From Parus major (Eukaryota; Chordata; Aves; Passeriformes; Paridae): a stretch of 64,000 nucleotides of DNA. The DNA lies in assembly GCF_001522545.3 (NCBI RefSeq), contig NC_031770.1, forward strand, positions 4,462,281 to 4,526,280, in the 5' to 3' direction. The position numbers were made by a program, and so were the translations under genes. Each line of letters starts with the position of its first letter. The stretch's first letter is position 1. This document shows, piece after piece, positions 1 to 13,400 of the stretch. The notes below the pieces were generated by a model that was not told the DNA's origin, made no database searches, and worked only from the letters and a program-made list of their open reading frames with translations.

Positions 1-1826
1 TGTTCCCAGCTGCTGGAGGCTGGAAACTCAAGGAAATGCAGGCAAAGCACCCTGAGCACTTGGGTACAGTTTGTTTCATACACAAGTTTGTAATAGAAAA
101 TTAGTGCTGCAATTGTTATTGTAAAACTCTGTATCGAAACTGGGGACTGAATGAGTTTCTCCTCCTTATACAGATGAATTTTCAAGTTCTTATCAAGCAA
201 ATGCTTGTACTGGCTCCCTGTTGAAAATGGTGTTGAACTTGGTAGTGCTTGAGCTTTGGCCTTGTTATGAGTATCTGCCAAAAAAACTGAATGTGTGCTT
301 GTAGCATTCTGGCTGCAGAAACCTGGCTTACCTGTTGTATAGCTATTTTTTAGGAGTTCTTGTTGATTTGATGTTTAGATACCAGGACAAAAATAGCTTG
401 AGGAGATAACAACCACAAAATGTGCAATTTGCTATTATATTAGGTCGTGTTTATCTTCTGTGTTTGCTTTTGAGAGGAGACGGAGCACGGTGTTGAGTGA
501 TTATATTTGTAAATCATATCATGGAGTTTATAATGAAAATCTTGTCTTTGTCTGTGCAAGGTTGTGGTGGGTAATAGAGAGTTCATCTGTTGACAGTGCA
601 GAGTTGTTTTAAATTACTGCCCAGAGCAGCCAAGTGAGTGCCCTCAGAAGCTGAAGGCTGTGGCTGATTTACACTGACCCAGTGGCTGTGCCAGGACACA
701 GTGCAGCCTTTTGGCTTGTTCCTTCCCTTGCATAAACTAATTGTATAGGCTAAAAAATAACGATGAACTTTGTAAGAATAAGTGGAAACCCAGAGTTGAT
801 TGGAGAGTTTATTTCACTTTTAATATGTTTGGCACTAAGACCTCCTTCAGTTTCCTACTGTTGTCTGTAAAAACAATGTCTTGAAGCAATTCTGTGAAGA
901 ATAGCTATTTATAGAATTGTTGTTCTCATATTCGTGAAAAAATGTATTTATAATGCTCAGGGCATTTTTTTAAAGGTTGGGTATTTATACAAGAGCTTTA
1001 AGTGTCAGTTTGATTTTTAAACTTGCAAATCAAGACTCTGTAAAGAACAAGTGAGATTTTTTTTTCTGGTTAATAATTCATGACAACTAGGTGAAGTTTA
1101 TTTCTAAACACCATCCTAGCTGTGCCTATTTAAAGAAAGTAAATTTATATCTACTGGGGTGCTGATAGTGCAGGGACCGGAAAGGAAGTGCCATTTTCTG
1201 CTTTTACAGATTATTTGGGTTCACGTCGATTGTGAAATTGCAAATACATGGGAAAAAAAAAGGAGGTTATATAGGATATTCTCTTTCATTTCCTTCTCTT
1301 TGTGTGAAGTGATCCTGTGATGATAGTGGAACTATGTGAAGAAATATGAAGACAATACAACCTCTGTGTGATCACTTTCTCTTTTTTCCCTGGGTTATTT
1401 TTTTTTTAAGCAATTGCTTTTGTCACAAGCAAGGCCTGCTATTTTCTGTGTGTGCAAAGATAAGCCTTGCTAAACAAAGTGATGAAGTGGGAGAAACCTG
1501 CTGCCAGCTTCCTTGATCAGGCACGTTTTTCTGGGAGCTGACTAGGGAAGGTGTGGAGATGAGGCCTGAGCAGCATTCACCTCTCAAGCCATTTCTGCAT
1601 CCTGTTTTCCAGACACTGTGTGAAACAGTAAATCACTGCCTGGATAATGGTGTGCTGCTTAAAACAGGAATCTGCCTCCTTTGCTTGTTGTTGCCTTATC
1701 AGTAAAGTTACAAAAAAAATTGCATGAATCACTGGGAGGGAAAACCAAAACAAACAGAAAACCACTCCCCTGTGCTATATTTTTATGTAGCTCAGAGAAC
1801 TGGTGGTTGCAGCCCTGCAGCTCTCC
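1..1826. other. unique non-coding sequence, no feature recognised
   Basis: AT-leaning sequence with short A and T runs, such as an A run near 1252 and a T run near 1398. I see no open frame of convincing length, no repeat family and no CpG cluster. Whether it is intronic or intergenic cannot be told from the window. Confidence 0.6.
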
Positions 1827-1890
1827 CTAACTCGTTGGCTGCTTCTGGCATTGTTTTCTCGTTCCCTTTTCTGTTTCTTTAATGTTGCAG

Positions 1891-2109
1891 GGAAAGGCCA
1901 ATGATGTGCAGTGTCTGCTGTCTAGCAGTGGGTCTGGAGAGTCTTTGAGGTTGCTGTTGGTGCAGTCAGAGCCCAAAGCTGTGGTGAAGATGCCTGTGGA
2001 GAGCAGCCCTCCCTCAGTGTCACTGACCCCATCTTGTAGCTGGCCATGGGCCGCTGATGCTCGCAGGGTTTGCAGTGTGGTCACTGAGCCTGGGAAATGC
2101 TGCAGCTGA
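1891..2109 (+). other. candidate exon or chance open frame after a good splice acceptor
   Basis: A pyrimidine-rich tract at about 1858-1885 leads to a CAG ending at 1890, which is a credible 3' splice acceptor. The frame that follows is open to a TGA at 2107-2109, about 72 codons. It is richer in GC than its flanks and its codon usage does not look AT-biased. The product is Ser-rich and matches no family I recognise. The opposite strand is also open across most of the segment, which weakens the case. I saw no clear donor site, so it would have to be a terminal or alternative exon, or simply chance. Confidence 0.2.
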
Positions 2110-5100
2110 GCAGATCAAGGTCCAAAAGGCTGCTGATGGTCAAGTTATGTACATGACCAGTGTGCACTGCTCACCTGCTTTCCCTTGCAGCTTTCTGATA
2201 AATAAGTTAGTACCACTTTCCAGTTGAGTCTCGGGAGCTGTGTGTTCCTCATAAACAATCCAAGATCTGTAGTTTCAGCCCCATAGAGATCCTTTCCACT
2301 GAAGAATATGTTGCCTGCGAAAGACAATTTCAGTTGGGTGGCAATTTTTGTGATGTGAAGGTCTGTTAAATAATTTCACTTCAGCTCCAGTCTTGCAGTT
2401 AGGTAAGACCCATGTGGTATTGTGCATTTTGACACGCTCGCTGTGTTTGCATATTTCAGCTTACACTGCTGTCATCAGTAAGGGAAATCCTCCAAAATCA
2501 AGGCATCCATAGCATTTCCCTATTTCCTGCTAACAGCAAGAACATTTGATACCTTTTGTTTTGAACAGATGGCAGGACAGCTTTCTGATGTTAATTGTAT
2601 TTTCAAGTATGAAATTCTTTTGTTGCTGAAGATTCTGGAATATTTTCTTCATCTGTCTGCAGAGTGCTGGCTGATTCCATATTATTACTTGACTGATTCT
2701 CAACATGTGCTTTAAAAAGAAAAATTAATTAATGTGACAAGCTTATGTCTGTTACTGATCTTATTGTTTAGGTAATGTTTCTTAACTACAGCAAATCCAG
2801 ACAATATTCATTGTGGCGTTGTGTTTTTATGACCTGACTAAAACATAACTCAATGTCTTGATGCTTTTTTTTCTTAAACGTGTAATGCCATTTCTTCCAT
2901 TTTTTCTTATTCTAGTCATGAGCATGGAAGAAAGAGAAATCAAAATTTAACCAGGTGAAGAGAGTCTGCTAGAGTAAAAAGGAGTGATAATCAAAAGCAT
3001 TTCTCAGGAGATGAGCAGAGGCTGGAAGCGTTTGGTGTGTTTAGCCCAGCTAGCAAAGCAGAGCTAGACAAAGACTGATTTCTGTCTATGGATAAATATA
3101 TTAATGGATGCATAGGCAGACTAGGAGAAGAAAAAGCTATTGTCAGGCAGTTTGTGTGTTATTACTCCTGCATCCTTTGTCTGGAAGTTGTTATGCAATC
3201 AAAAGGATGTTGGGAGAAGGCACTTAGCCATTGACTCTGAAATTGTGCAAGAAAAGGAGGGAAGCAGCTAATTGCGTTTGTGGTGGATCCATTTAGAGGT
3301 TTAAAAGTATGAGGTTAATATGCTGTTCTCTCTCTCACTATCACATACTGATTTATTCCCCTTTATTTTAAAAGCTGGGCAACTGCAGTTGGCAGCACGC
3401 TGAAAACACAAAAGATGCAGACCCAGTCTCACCCCCTTGCACCACAAAAAGAGATTTAACAGTCTGTGTTGTGAAACTCAACATAAGTGCCCAGTTCCTG
3501 GGAGTCAGCAGCAATTTCTGATGCCTGTTGTAAACAGATGATGATCTTGTTTGTCCAAAGGAAGTGTTTGTTGAGAAGCTACCGTGAGTGCTGATGCTCT
3601 GTGGGAGGGGATGTGAGGCTGGAGCTTCCCTCCTCAGCCCAGCCAAGGGCTTTAGCTGCAGGGAGATCCAGCTTCAGGGTGTACATGGCACCATTCCTAC
3701 CTCAAAATTTTAAGTGTATTTGAGGGAAAATGGAGTGGTGAAGCCACAAAAATATCCCAGGCAGCCATTCCTGACAGGCTGATGGTATCCTCAAGGCAGA
3801 GAGACTCAATCTGCACAGTTTTTTTTTTTAGTTTTTAAGGGAAAAAGCGGGGTAGTTTCTCCTCTAACAGGAGCAGGCCTGTTTTTATGTGTGAACATCA
3901 CTGGCAGAGCTGGTGGCAGCACACTGCAGCTCTGGATGTGAGCTTGATACAAGAGCCAGAGCAGCAATCCTGTGCCTGGAGCTGGAGCTCTCCTCTGCCA
4001 TGAGGGTGCATGAAGTGGTTCCTTATGATAAAGGATGAGAGGATTTTTGACTTGGAAGGTTCTCTCCCATCTTGTGTCCTGATGTGATCCCTTTGAGCCT
4101 GAAGACCCAGCACAGATGACAGAGGGAGTGTGGGAAGTGAAGCCTGGGGGCTGTAGGTAGGATTCAGGAAGATTAGGTTTGGCTTCAGCATGTTTGTAAA
4201 TTCTGTGGCAATCCCATTGCCCTCATCCAAATGGAAGATGATGTGGCATTTTTCCAGCTCTGGGGGATTTTGCCTGTTACGTAAGAGTTCCTTTGTGTCT
4301 CTTTTGAAGTGGGGCTTTAAAACAATTGGATCAGTATTTGTGTTGCCCTGTGGGTCAAAAATGTTTACATTATGTCTATATATGCTTTATAGTACATTTG
4401 AGAAGCACACAAGAAAGACTGGAATTAATATATCAATATTTAAAATATGCCTAATAATTTAATGAGAATGGAATATTTGCTAGAACCAGGCTTAAAAATA
4501 CCTGCTCCAAATCTCAACTGTTTGGCTTAATTTATTCAAGAGCAAGGTTACTCAGTCATGCATCTCAGAGCTGAAAACATGCAAGGAGTGCATCATTAAA
4601 CATGTATTCACACTTCTCTCTGGCATGTAAGTAGAAAAAAAGCTAAATAACTTAAACCCTAAAAAAAACTTGAGATTGGAAATGCGATTGAATGAGAGAA
4701 AAATAATGCACGTGTCCTTCTAAAAGGGTGTTTTAATGTGTGCAGGGAAAAGCTCACATTTTTTGCTCATTCTTGTAGCATCCTTAGCATTTCAGCAATC
4801 GCCTATAAGTTCTGTAATTCTGTTTCATGATGAGTATTGGATACATGGGCTTCTATCATCTTTTGCCACATGAGCAGATTTGCTTTTGCTTCAGCTATAG
4901 AAGACAGGAGTTGGAATTACTTGGGTACATGTCCTGGCATTCTATCAGGCATGGACAAGACTTGTGGAGGGTTTTTTTGTTGTTGCTTTTTTATTTTATT
5001 CTGCATGAGGTGCCTTGTGTTCTCAGTGCTCTCCTACTTCAGAGGCTTTTCCATGGACTTCTGCAAAAACAAAAAACACTCTAATTTGCACCTGCACGTT

Positions 5101-7560
5101 CTCCAGTGTCAGATGGGAACAAGGGGTAATAATACTGAAACTGGGCAAGTTTTCTATCCATTGGACACGTCTGATATCGGATTGTAATTCTACTGAAGAG
5201 AGAGGAAAATGGATTAATGAATGGTGTTGCTCTAAACTTGCCCTATTCCTGCATGTGTGAGCTGAGTACAAAGCTGGGGAGTGGATTTGCCCTGATTTTT
5301 GAGAGCAGGGATGGCTTCTTGTTGTTTTCAGTCAGAAATGTAAGGAATAAGGGGTCTCAGGCTCTGGACAGCAGAGATGGTTCTGTGGTGTTCTTGCTAA
5401 TACTTCCATTGGGAATCTGGATGAAGACTTCCCTGGGACAAGGTGTGGTGATATGAGGTTTTGCTTCCTAATGATGCTGGAAATTGGGAGTGAGCCTGAA
5501 GCAGACAGTGAAATAGTAGTGGTGGCACAGCAAATAATCTGGGTTTTTCAGTCTTTGATTCATGGATTTGAGGTGTGACATCAGGAGGCACCATGGTGGC
5601 ATGAAGAACTTGAGAACTGCTCGTGTTTTTTCCCCAACAATTTAAAAATCGGCATGTGAGCGGAATGAAAGAGGACAGGGAAAGTGGTAGGGAATTGCCA
5701 CAGACAGTCAAAATGGGAGGAAATATTTCATGGAGGTCAGCTTCCCATCAGGCTGCTGATTTAAAGGAAATCCCTCTGCTTTCAAAACATGGAAATTGTT
5801 CAAGGCCCATTAGGGAAATGGTACTACATCAAACACAGATCTCTAAGCATTTCCTACTGCTAAATATCTCCCTTCTTGTGAGGGAGGCAGGAATAGAAAA
5901 TGAGGTGTTGGGTTTAATCCACAGCACAGGTCCAGTTGCTGAAGTGAGGAAACCAAAGAAGCTCAGAAAGGGAGGATGACTCTGGAGTCAACCAAATTTG
6001 TCCTGCTGAGGTCTCGGGCCCTGAGAACAATCCTAACATTTTATTTCATGTGAGAATGTTATCCTTGCTGTCTTTTGAACATGGGTTGTGACTTTCCTAT
6101 GAAGATGAGATGGTGGGTTGTAATTTGTTTAAAAGGACTGAGACTTTGTAAGCTCTGGCTGTAGATGTAAAATGTTACAAAAATTGGAAACTTGAATTTC
6201 TATGCTGGAGATTTGTATGATCTGTCTGCTGGAGACAATTTTGCTGTTACAATTTTCAATTTAAATAGCTCAGTAAAATTGCCCAAGTTGACCAACATCC
6301 CCTAAAGTGCCTTCCTGGGCTGGTGTCTGCTTTCTAGCTGAGCAACACTTGCACTACATGGAGCCCCTGGTGTCATAAGCCAGCCTGCAGCCTCTTTTTT
6401 TTGCATCCTTAATTAAAAAAAGCCTCTTGTGTTCATGCCTGCAGCTTGTACATCGATTTTGTTGAATGTGCAGCATCAGCTTTGCTGACTGACCTATTAT
6501 TAGCATAGTTCAAAAATTGGCTCCTAGCACATCGGCTTTCCTGATCTTTGGAAGGATAGCTGACCTCCTGGTGTGCCTGTTGGATTGACTGCTCTGTAAT
6601 GCTTCACATCCTGGCTGTTTCCTCTCCCTATTTCAGGGTTTTTGGGTTTTTTTTTTTTTGTGTGGGTTTTTTTTTCAGCTGTGTAAGAGAGTGCACCAGA
6701 AATAACAATCTTTAAAATAAGATATATTCTGTCTCCATACATGTGATCTTCCTGTGTGAACATATGCACTCCCCTGCTAATCAGTGCTATGGGATAAATG
6801 TGTTAGAAATTTGGGCTTTTTTTTTCTTATTTGAGAATTTGGAAGATGCTCTTGAAATACAAGTGAGTGGCAATAAATGACAGTTTTGCACTAATCCTTG
6901 CCTTTATTTAGCTTAAGGCTTTTATCACTAAAAATATAGACTTGACCCTGCTTCCCTCTCCTGCCTGCTCCTACCACTCTGGCATTTTACACACTCTGCA
7001 CACTTGCAGCTGGCGTCACACAGGGCAGAAATGCCCCTGGCCTGGATGTTCAGTGGTACCCAAGTGCTCCATTGTACCAGACTGCCTTCCCTTTTGGTTT
7101 GGAGTTAGTGTGTAAGGACAGAAGGCACTCTGTGGCTTCCTTTCCTAGGGAATCATCTCAGCAGATTTGTCTTCATTCATATCCCAGGAGCATTTCCAGT
7201 GTCTGGGTTTTTATTGTGGAGGCTGGCCCACGCCTTTATCCAAGGTGTGCTCTGCATCATGTGAGAGGAACAGGGTGTTCTGTTTTCCCAGAGAACTGCT
7301 GGTGGCTGGAGAATGTCTGTAAATCCTGACCCTGTGGGGCATGTCAGACACTCAGCTGCCCAATTAGCCCAATACACTCGGGGGTATATATAGCACTGGT
7401 ATTTCAGGGTATCAAAAGTGAAATTCTAGCCCAGTGCCACATCCCAAAGAGCTCTTTTGCTGCCTGAGGCTGGGGATTACCAGAACCTCCCCCTTGATCC
7501 CAAGGCCGGTCACAGTGTGCCTGCAGAGCTTTACTGAGCCTTTTGTCTCTGCCTGTGCAG
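2110..7560. other. unique non-coding sequence with short homopolymers
   Basis: No gene, RNA gene or young repeat is recognised. A 13-base T run lies at 6647-6659, followed by another T run. The open frames here (up to about 118 codons) overlap each other on both strands and look random in composition. A possible decayed MIR fragment is listed separately. Confidence 0.6.
5938..5985 (-). repeat. possible decayed MIR SINE fragment
   Basis: The segment reads like the reverse complement of the conserved MIR part that normally holds 'gtttcctcat': it contains 'gaagtgaggaaacc' followed by a 'gctcagaaaggg' stretch in the expected order. Only about 45 bases align by eye, so this could be chance. Confidence 0.25.
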
Positions 7561-7568
7561 ACACTGTT

Positions 7569-7721
7569 GGGGTGTGGCATCCCTGGCCTGGGGTGTGGCA
7601 TCCCTGGCTGTCCCTGGCCTGGGGTGTGGCATCCCTGGCNTCCCTGGCCTGGGGTGTGGCATCCCTGGCTGTCCCTGGCCTGGGGTGTGGCATCCCTGGC
7701 CTGGGGTGTGGCATCCCTGGC
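7569..7721. repeat. GC-rich minisatellite, six copies of a 19-bp core
   Basis: The core 'ggggtgtggcatccctggc' occurs six times, starting at 7569, 7590, 7621, 7651, 7682 and 7703. Start-to-start spacings are 21, 31, 30, 31 and 21 bases, so two unit lengths alternate: a 21-bp unit, and a 31-bp unit that adds a short 'tgtccctggc' extension. Core copies are nearly identical, which implies recent expansion or homogenisation. The window's only ambiguous base is inside the array, at 7640. Open frames crossing this region merely translate the repeat. Confidence 0.95.
7640..7640. other. single ambiguous base (N) in the minisatellite
   Basis: The N sits where the other long units have the dinucleotide 'tg', making this unit 30 instead of 31 bases. 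That fits an assembly join or polishing failure inside a tandem array, so the true copy number may differ from six. Confidence 0.9.
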
Positions 7722-7734
7722 TGCTCCAGGTGAC

Positions 7735-10030
7735 AGAGCCTGACCCAAAGCTGGAGAGCTCCATGGCTAGGGGGCTGTTTCAGGTTCTGTTTATTGACAG
7801 CCAACTTGCCATTGGCTGAGGTGGACAAGCTGTGGGAGTTTTAACATGGTTGTTGCACAGTATTTCTCACTGAAGGGGCCTGTGGATAATTTGGACAGGT
7901 GATTCTCTACCCAGGGAGCTGGTTATCTCTGATTGATAAACAGCAGTAAGTGCTGTAATGAGAATCATAAGGAAAATATTGATGAGCAGGGTGGAGCTAC
8001 TTGGAACTGAGTGATGCTTGTTGAAGCCTTATTAAAACAATAATGAAATTCTAAAGGAGGCTCTTTTTCTTTAATTCTGGCTGCCCTGTGTTTACTCAGG
8101 ACAGTTAGATGTTGGGCCTTATTTAATAAAATGTATTATGAAGTGCAACATTAGTGCTTGGAAGTTAGGAGTACAGCCCAAAATTTAGGTAGTTTGTCTT
8201 GGCACTTTCAGCTTTGAGACTGGGACACTTAAAACCTACTCTGTATTTAAGGCAACTTTTAGAACAATATATAGAGATGGCTTTATTCTTTACTTTCCCT
8301 AAAAATAGAGATAAGTAAAATAAGGGGTTTTTTTTCTTGCTAACTAGCAAAATAAGGATAGGATGTGGTTGTTCACACAGATAATCTCTCTAAATTAAGG
8401 CAACATACCACAATAGAGAACCAGGCAGAATCATTAAAAATTATAAATGCTTTCCCCGACACAGGGTTATGATGATTGTGAAATTTGAAGACAGGGGAAC
8501 TTTGCCTTTCAGATCTTTGCTTGGGGCTTTTCCCCTGAAGCTTTTTTTAGGTGCAGATCCTCAATTGATATTTACTTAAAAAGCAGCATTTCCTTAAAAG
8601 CAATGTGATTTGTTATAATGCTGCAATGGTCCATAATTCACTGAGGTGTTTGATGAGTAAGTGGTGCTTGGCAGCAAAGGAAAATGCTTTAGCAGCTGTT
8701 TTGAGTGCTGTGAAAATGGTGTTCAGAGGAGCTCAGCAGGCAGTGCCCTTTCTGTGGGTGCACAGTCCAGCACTACACTGCAGTGTTTGGCTTTGAGTTG
8801 GCTGTCTGGAAAATACTTGTTGCAAAGCCAGATTATTGACATAAAATAGCAAAAAGAGTCATAATTTAAAATGATCTCAGCTAAATCCCTGCCTTTGCAT
8901 CGTTCCCTGTTGCAGGCACCTGAAGACACAAACCTTCAGGGATTTTTTGCCAGTGAAAATTGCTGGGAAGGGCCTGTCAGAGATGCTGCAGCAGGAGTCT
9001 GTGAGCATAATGCCATACATGTGAGATGGATGAGGTGAAAAGCTCCTCTCCTTAGACTTGGGTGCAGTATGTTCTAAAATATGGAAAACCAGTTTGAAGA
9101 GTGGCACTGCTTTTCTCCTGCCAGAAGGAGATTTTTTCAGTGTACTGACTGCAAATTTATCTTGTCACTGACAACTCATACCAGTATCTTTTGCATAGCT
9201 CTGTGTTGCATACCCAGATTTAGATCTCTCTTTTACATATATTGCACTTTCAATCCATGTTCCTGCTGAAATCAAGGACCTAGGTGGTGGTGGGGGTGGT
9301 ACAGGTAAGGTAAAGAAAACGGGAGATCAGCTCAGCTGTTCTGACTGGCAGACTGAAATATTTGCACTTTCCTCCATTGTGTGCCTGCATTTCACCAAAT
9401 TATTTAGACTTAGTAGCCTTGGTGTAAGGGGAAAATTATCTAATTATCTGCCTTTTGGTAGCCACAGCGTGTGTGTGGAAGTATCTTAAGCCTTATCTTG
9501 GTCCTGTTGCAAAGCTGATTGTTGAAATGTCTCTTAATTCCTTGAAAATGTTTTTTCTCTTTGCTGACAGCTGACATGAGACATTTCATAATGCTGAGTG
9601 AAGCTTTTTTCCTCCCTCTGCCTCCACTTTTCCCTGGCATTTCATTCAATATTTGCAGGGGTTCAGGCTAAAATTGGGGGGGTCTTCTTCCTCTCTTTGC
9701 TCTTCCTGCCTCAAATTCTGCTTCACAGCTCTGTCTTGAGTGGTATCTGAGTTTCCTGGGTCCTCGTGCAGGAGTTTTTGCCACTGCCAAAGGATGATTT
9801 TTGGCTTTTGTTTCATTCCTGGAGTTGCTGTGCAGTGCAGATGGACTGTGCCACTCTGATACATTCGTGTTACGTTAAAACAGCTCTTCACAAATTGCCT
9901 GCAGAGCAGGTTTAAAATGCTACAGAGACTTGGGTATGGTTGGATAGGCAATTACAAGTGTAACTGTATATGTCCTGTCACTTTGTGTCACCTTCTTTAG
10001 AGTGCTTAGACACTTTGATAATATTGTAGC
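7735..10030. other. unique non-coding sequence
   Basis: No gene or repeat family recognised. The only local structure I noted is the G-rich tract at 9283-9299. The open frames are short, overlap on both strands and look like chance. Confidence 0.6.
9283..9299 (+). other. G-rich tract with two-tetrad G-quadruplex potential
   Basis: A run of GG and GGGGG blocks separated by single T residues ('ggtggtggtgggggtgg') could form a two-tetrad G-quadruplex. It could equally be an ordinary GGT-rich simple sequence. Confidence 0.4.
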
Positions 10031-10039
10031 TAAAAATGT

Positions 10040-10410
10040 GGGCCTGAAAATAACAACGTAAGGCTCCTCCCAGCGAAGAACGCAGGAATTTAGCTCCAGC
10101 CATCACTCAAAGTCCTTTAAATTTATGCTGGTACTTGGTCTTAGCCACTCAGCAACTTCCCTGGACTTCTGCCAGGAAGATGGCTAGTGGAACAATCTTT
10201 TTATGATCTGTTTAGCTAAATGGCTGTAATAATGTGGGATATTAGAGTAACAGACGCTGTTGACCATCCTGCAGTAGATCAAAGTTTGCATATACAGGAA
10301 CTATGTGCTTCCTCTCAGAGTCATGCATATAATTTGGAGCTTCTCATTTGTTGCCATGGTATTATATTATCAGAACAATGAGAAACAGAAGTGGTGATTT
10401 TAATGAACCA
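10040..10410. other. conserved-element-like stretch (inference)
   Basis: Low-repeat, AT-leaning sequence with little frame structure and many homeodomain-like or octamer-like words, for example 'tttatgat', 'atgcatat' and 'ttgcatat'. The texture resembles vertebrate conserved non-coding elements. Conservation cannot be seen in one sequence, so this is a pointer for alignment, not a call. Confidence 0.15.
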
Positions 10411-13400
10411 AGTAAAAAGTGCCAGTCTGCAGCAGTGCCAGCTCAGAGATTAAGGAATGGCTCTTGGGTGCTGCTGGTAACACAAAAGGGTGCTCTGTAG
10501 GTGGCTGTCAGACACTGGTGGCATCTGAGGATTTCCAAGGCTTGAAATAAGAATCCAAACTTGCTAAAACTGTCCCATGTCATGAGTCTGGAGACATGTT
10601 TGGTTCATATTGCTGTTGGGATTTTATGTGACCTCTGACCATGGCCCCTGAAGGACAGCTGGCCAACACCTGGAGCTGGCATTTGGCTGGCAGGTCACTC
10701 ACATCCTGCTTCCACAGCAGAGGTGGAGGGAAAAGGGAGGGATGGAAGTGAATCATCCAGCTGGTGGCACTGGCCAGATTTGTTCCTGGGATCCATAGAA
10801 CAAAGTACTTGGATTTTGCTGTTGTGTAAATTGTGATTAACCAGTGTGAGATCCCTCAGGGTCTGGAGAGACTTAAGCCCCCATCTCCCTCTGTCTGATT
10901 CAAAAGAGGGATTTGAAGCATATCCATATTTGAGATTTGAAATTGAGCTGTTTCAGACACATTAATTTTGTATATTTGAATTTAATCTGCATGATGATGA
11001 CACCAACATGAGGATAATCTCTGAATCACGAGGGCATTATAAGTTAACAGTAGATTCCCTAGAGACTAAAAAATGCCAATTTTATGGGCATGACTCGAAG
11101 AGTAAGATCTGTGGGAATAAATCACACATAATCTCCATGGACTGTTTCAGAAACTGTACCATCTACTCCATTAGTGTAATATCCTAGTGGCCATAGATAA
11201 GTTGTGTAACTGGCTTGCCTTTATGTTGGGAATACAGTGTGTTGGGTGGTCTGAATGTTCATATATTGTTGTGATTAATTTTGGAGCAAGTAATTTACAG
11301 AATTAACCTGAGAACGTGGAACAAGCTGTTGGAACCTGATAAAATTATATGCTAGAAAAAGAAGAAAATAGCATAGTTTCAAGTCAAAGACTCAAACTGA
11401 GAAGGCAGCTTTTGTCCACCATTGAAGGTCTAGTGGATGTAGGACACAAAGTCTGTATTTGTTACCTGCACAGGTGGAGGGCTCTCCTTTGGCTGGGCAG
11501 TGAAGGAGCTGTTCATAAACACCCATCTCATGTGCGGAGCTCAAGTGGATTTACCAGGCACACCCTCGTGTGTTGCTGTGTGAGTAGCAAGGAGAAGGGA
11601 CCAGGCTTTTGTAGCTCACTAACCTCTGGGAAATATCAAAACCCAGATATGCTTCCTTGATTTCATAGTTGGGTTTATTTAAGTGTTTTTTTCTTAATAT
11701 TTGATTCTGTAGGTGTGTATAAAATTAAATCGGTGAGCTTGTGGAATCAGGCTTGTTACTCTGAGCTAAGGAAGCTGCCTCGCAGGGAATGGAATGCTTT
11801 TGGAAATCTTGAATGTCATGTTTGACTTCAGTTATTGTCATGGGGAGTAGGAATAGACATTAGTTATCTGCTTACTGTCATGTAAGGAGAATGAACAGTT
11901 CTGGTTTAAATCCAAACTTACTTGGATTTGGTTAAAGACAAGTATGATGCTATTTTTATCTGCAGCTGTACTTTACCCTGCACTGATTGGTTGAGGTGAC
12001 AATGCAGTACTCTAACCTGAATTTGCCTCAAGTCACAGGCTGTATTCTGATATACATTAATAAATTTATATTCTGCTGACTTTAGGGGTCAGTTGTATCT
12101 CTTGTCTGAATGTGCCTGTTTTTTGTTTGTTGGTTTGGTTTTTTCCCAGTTTGTCTAAAAGGAGAGTCTTGAGTTTTAAATGCCACAAACAGAGCTCTGT
12201 GTGCGTGTTTCGTTTCTCTTTTTCCCCCCCATCCTCACCTCCCAAGAAGTTAATGTGGTCTGAAATGTGTGATGTCCTAGAAGTGGCCTGACAGTGTCTT
12301 TGACTGGTATTGTGATAGGAATAGCAGTGTTTGCTCCAGAGACTCAATTCCAGTCGGTGGTGACGAACACACCACTGCACAAATCAACAACACGAGAAAA
12401 AAATGCACAATATTGCAAGATCCTGCAATGGTGTGACCTGTAAATCTTTAACTCTGTTCTGTCAAACTGCATCCTCTAGGTTTTATTCTATCTTACTTAC
12501 AGGGCACATGACTCAGTAATGATGTATCAGAGATGCTTCAGTAACTCAGAATGGTGGTGGAGGTGTGGAGTGATACCCAGTGCAGCGTTGGACTGCTGGT
12601 CTTACAGTGCTGGTGTGCTCTGTGGAGAGTGGGAATCAGAGATGGAGGAGCTCTGCTGGATACCTGGCAGACTTCTGCTTTCCAGTCACTTCAAAATGTT
12701 ACACTGATGATAAACAGCTTTTGAAATGGAAACCTTAGATCAGGAGGCAAATAACTAATGAATATTGCATTAAAGTGCAAAAAAATCCTCCTTTTGCAAG
12801 CCGTGGGGAGATAGCTTGGAGCATTTTGTTTGAACTCCTGAATCTTTTTCACTTAGACCATTTTTAAAGCAGGCAAGCTAAACTGTGTGGGTTTTAAACT
12901 TCAGAGTAAGATGAAGATGTATGGGTGTACAGTTACGCAGCTGGGCATTGGAAAGGTCCTTCACCAAAGGAGGAAAACATGTTTGTTTTTCTCTAGTTTT
13001 ATTTATTTAATTTTAGCAAGAAGCATAAATTAGTATCTGAAAATTCAAAATCATGCAGTATTTTAAGTGAGTTCATGTTGTGCATGCTGTCAATGGGAGA
13101 GTAAGCTAATTATATTGCTTGGTCTTTGAAGCTAAATCAGTTTTCAGAGATAAGCTTTTATGTGTTGTCTTAGATTTGTGCCCAGGGTATTTTTCTTCCT
13201 AGCAAGATATCTTCTAAGAAAAGATAATATAAATGATAATTCATGAGTATCCACATCACCAGCACACACTGGGGCAGAGATTTGTGTCCTCAGGTCTTTC
13301 ACCATTGTTCAGCCTTTTGTGTAAGTGAGAAGAGTCACATTTGGGGGCTTCTGGCTCATGCTGAATTTGGGATGTTGATTTGGTGTCCTGGCATAGTTGG

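Noticed and set aside
7569..7721. CRISPR-like regular repeats
   Set aside because: The intervening sequence is itself repeated and only 2-12 bases long, so there are no unique spacers. It is a tandem minisatellite in a eukaryotic window.
7404..7828. Open frames of 66-138 codons with repeated Pro/Gly/His motifs
   Set aside because: They occur in several frames on both strands and are simply translations of the minisatellite, including an X from the N.
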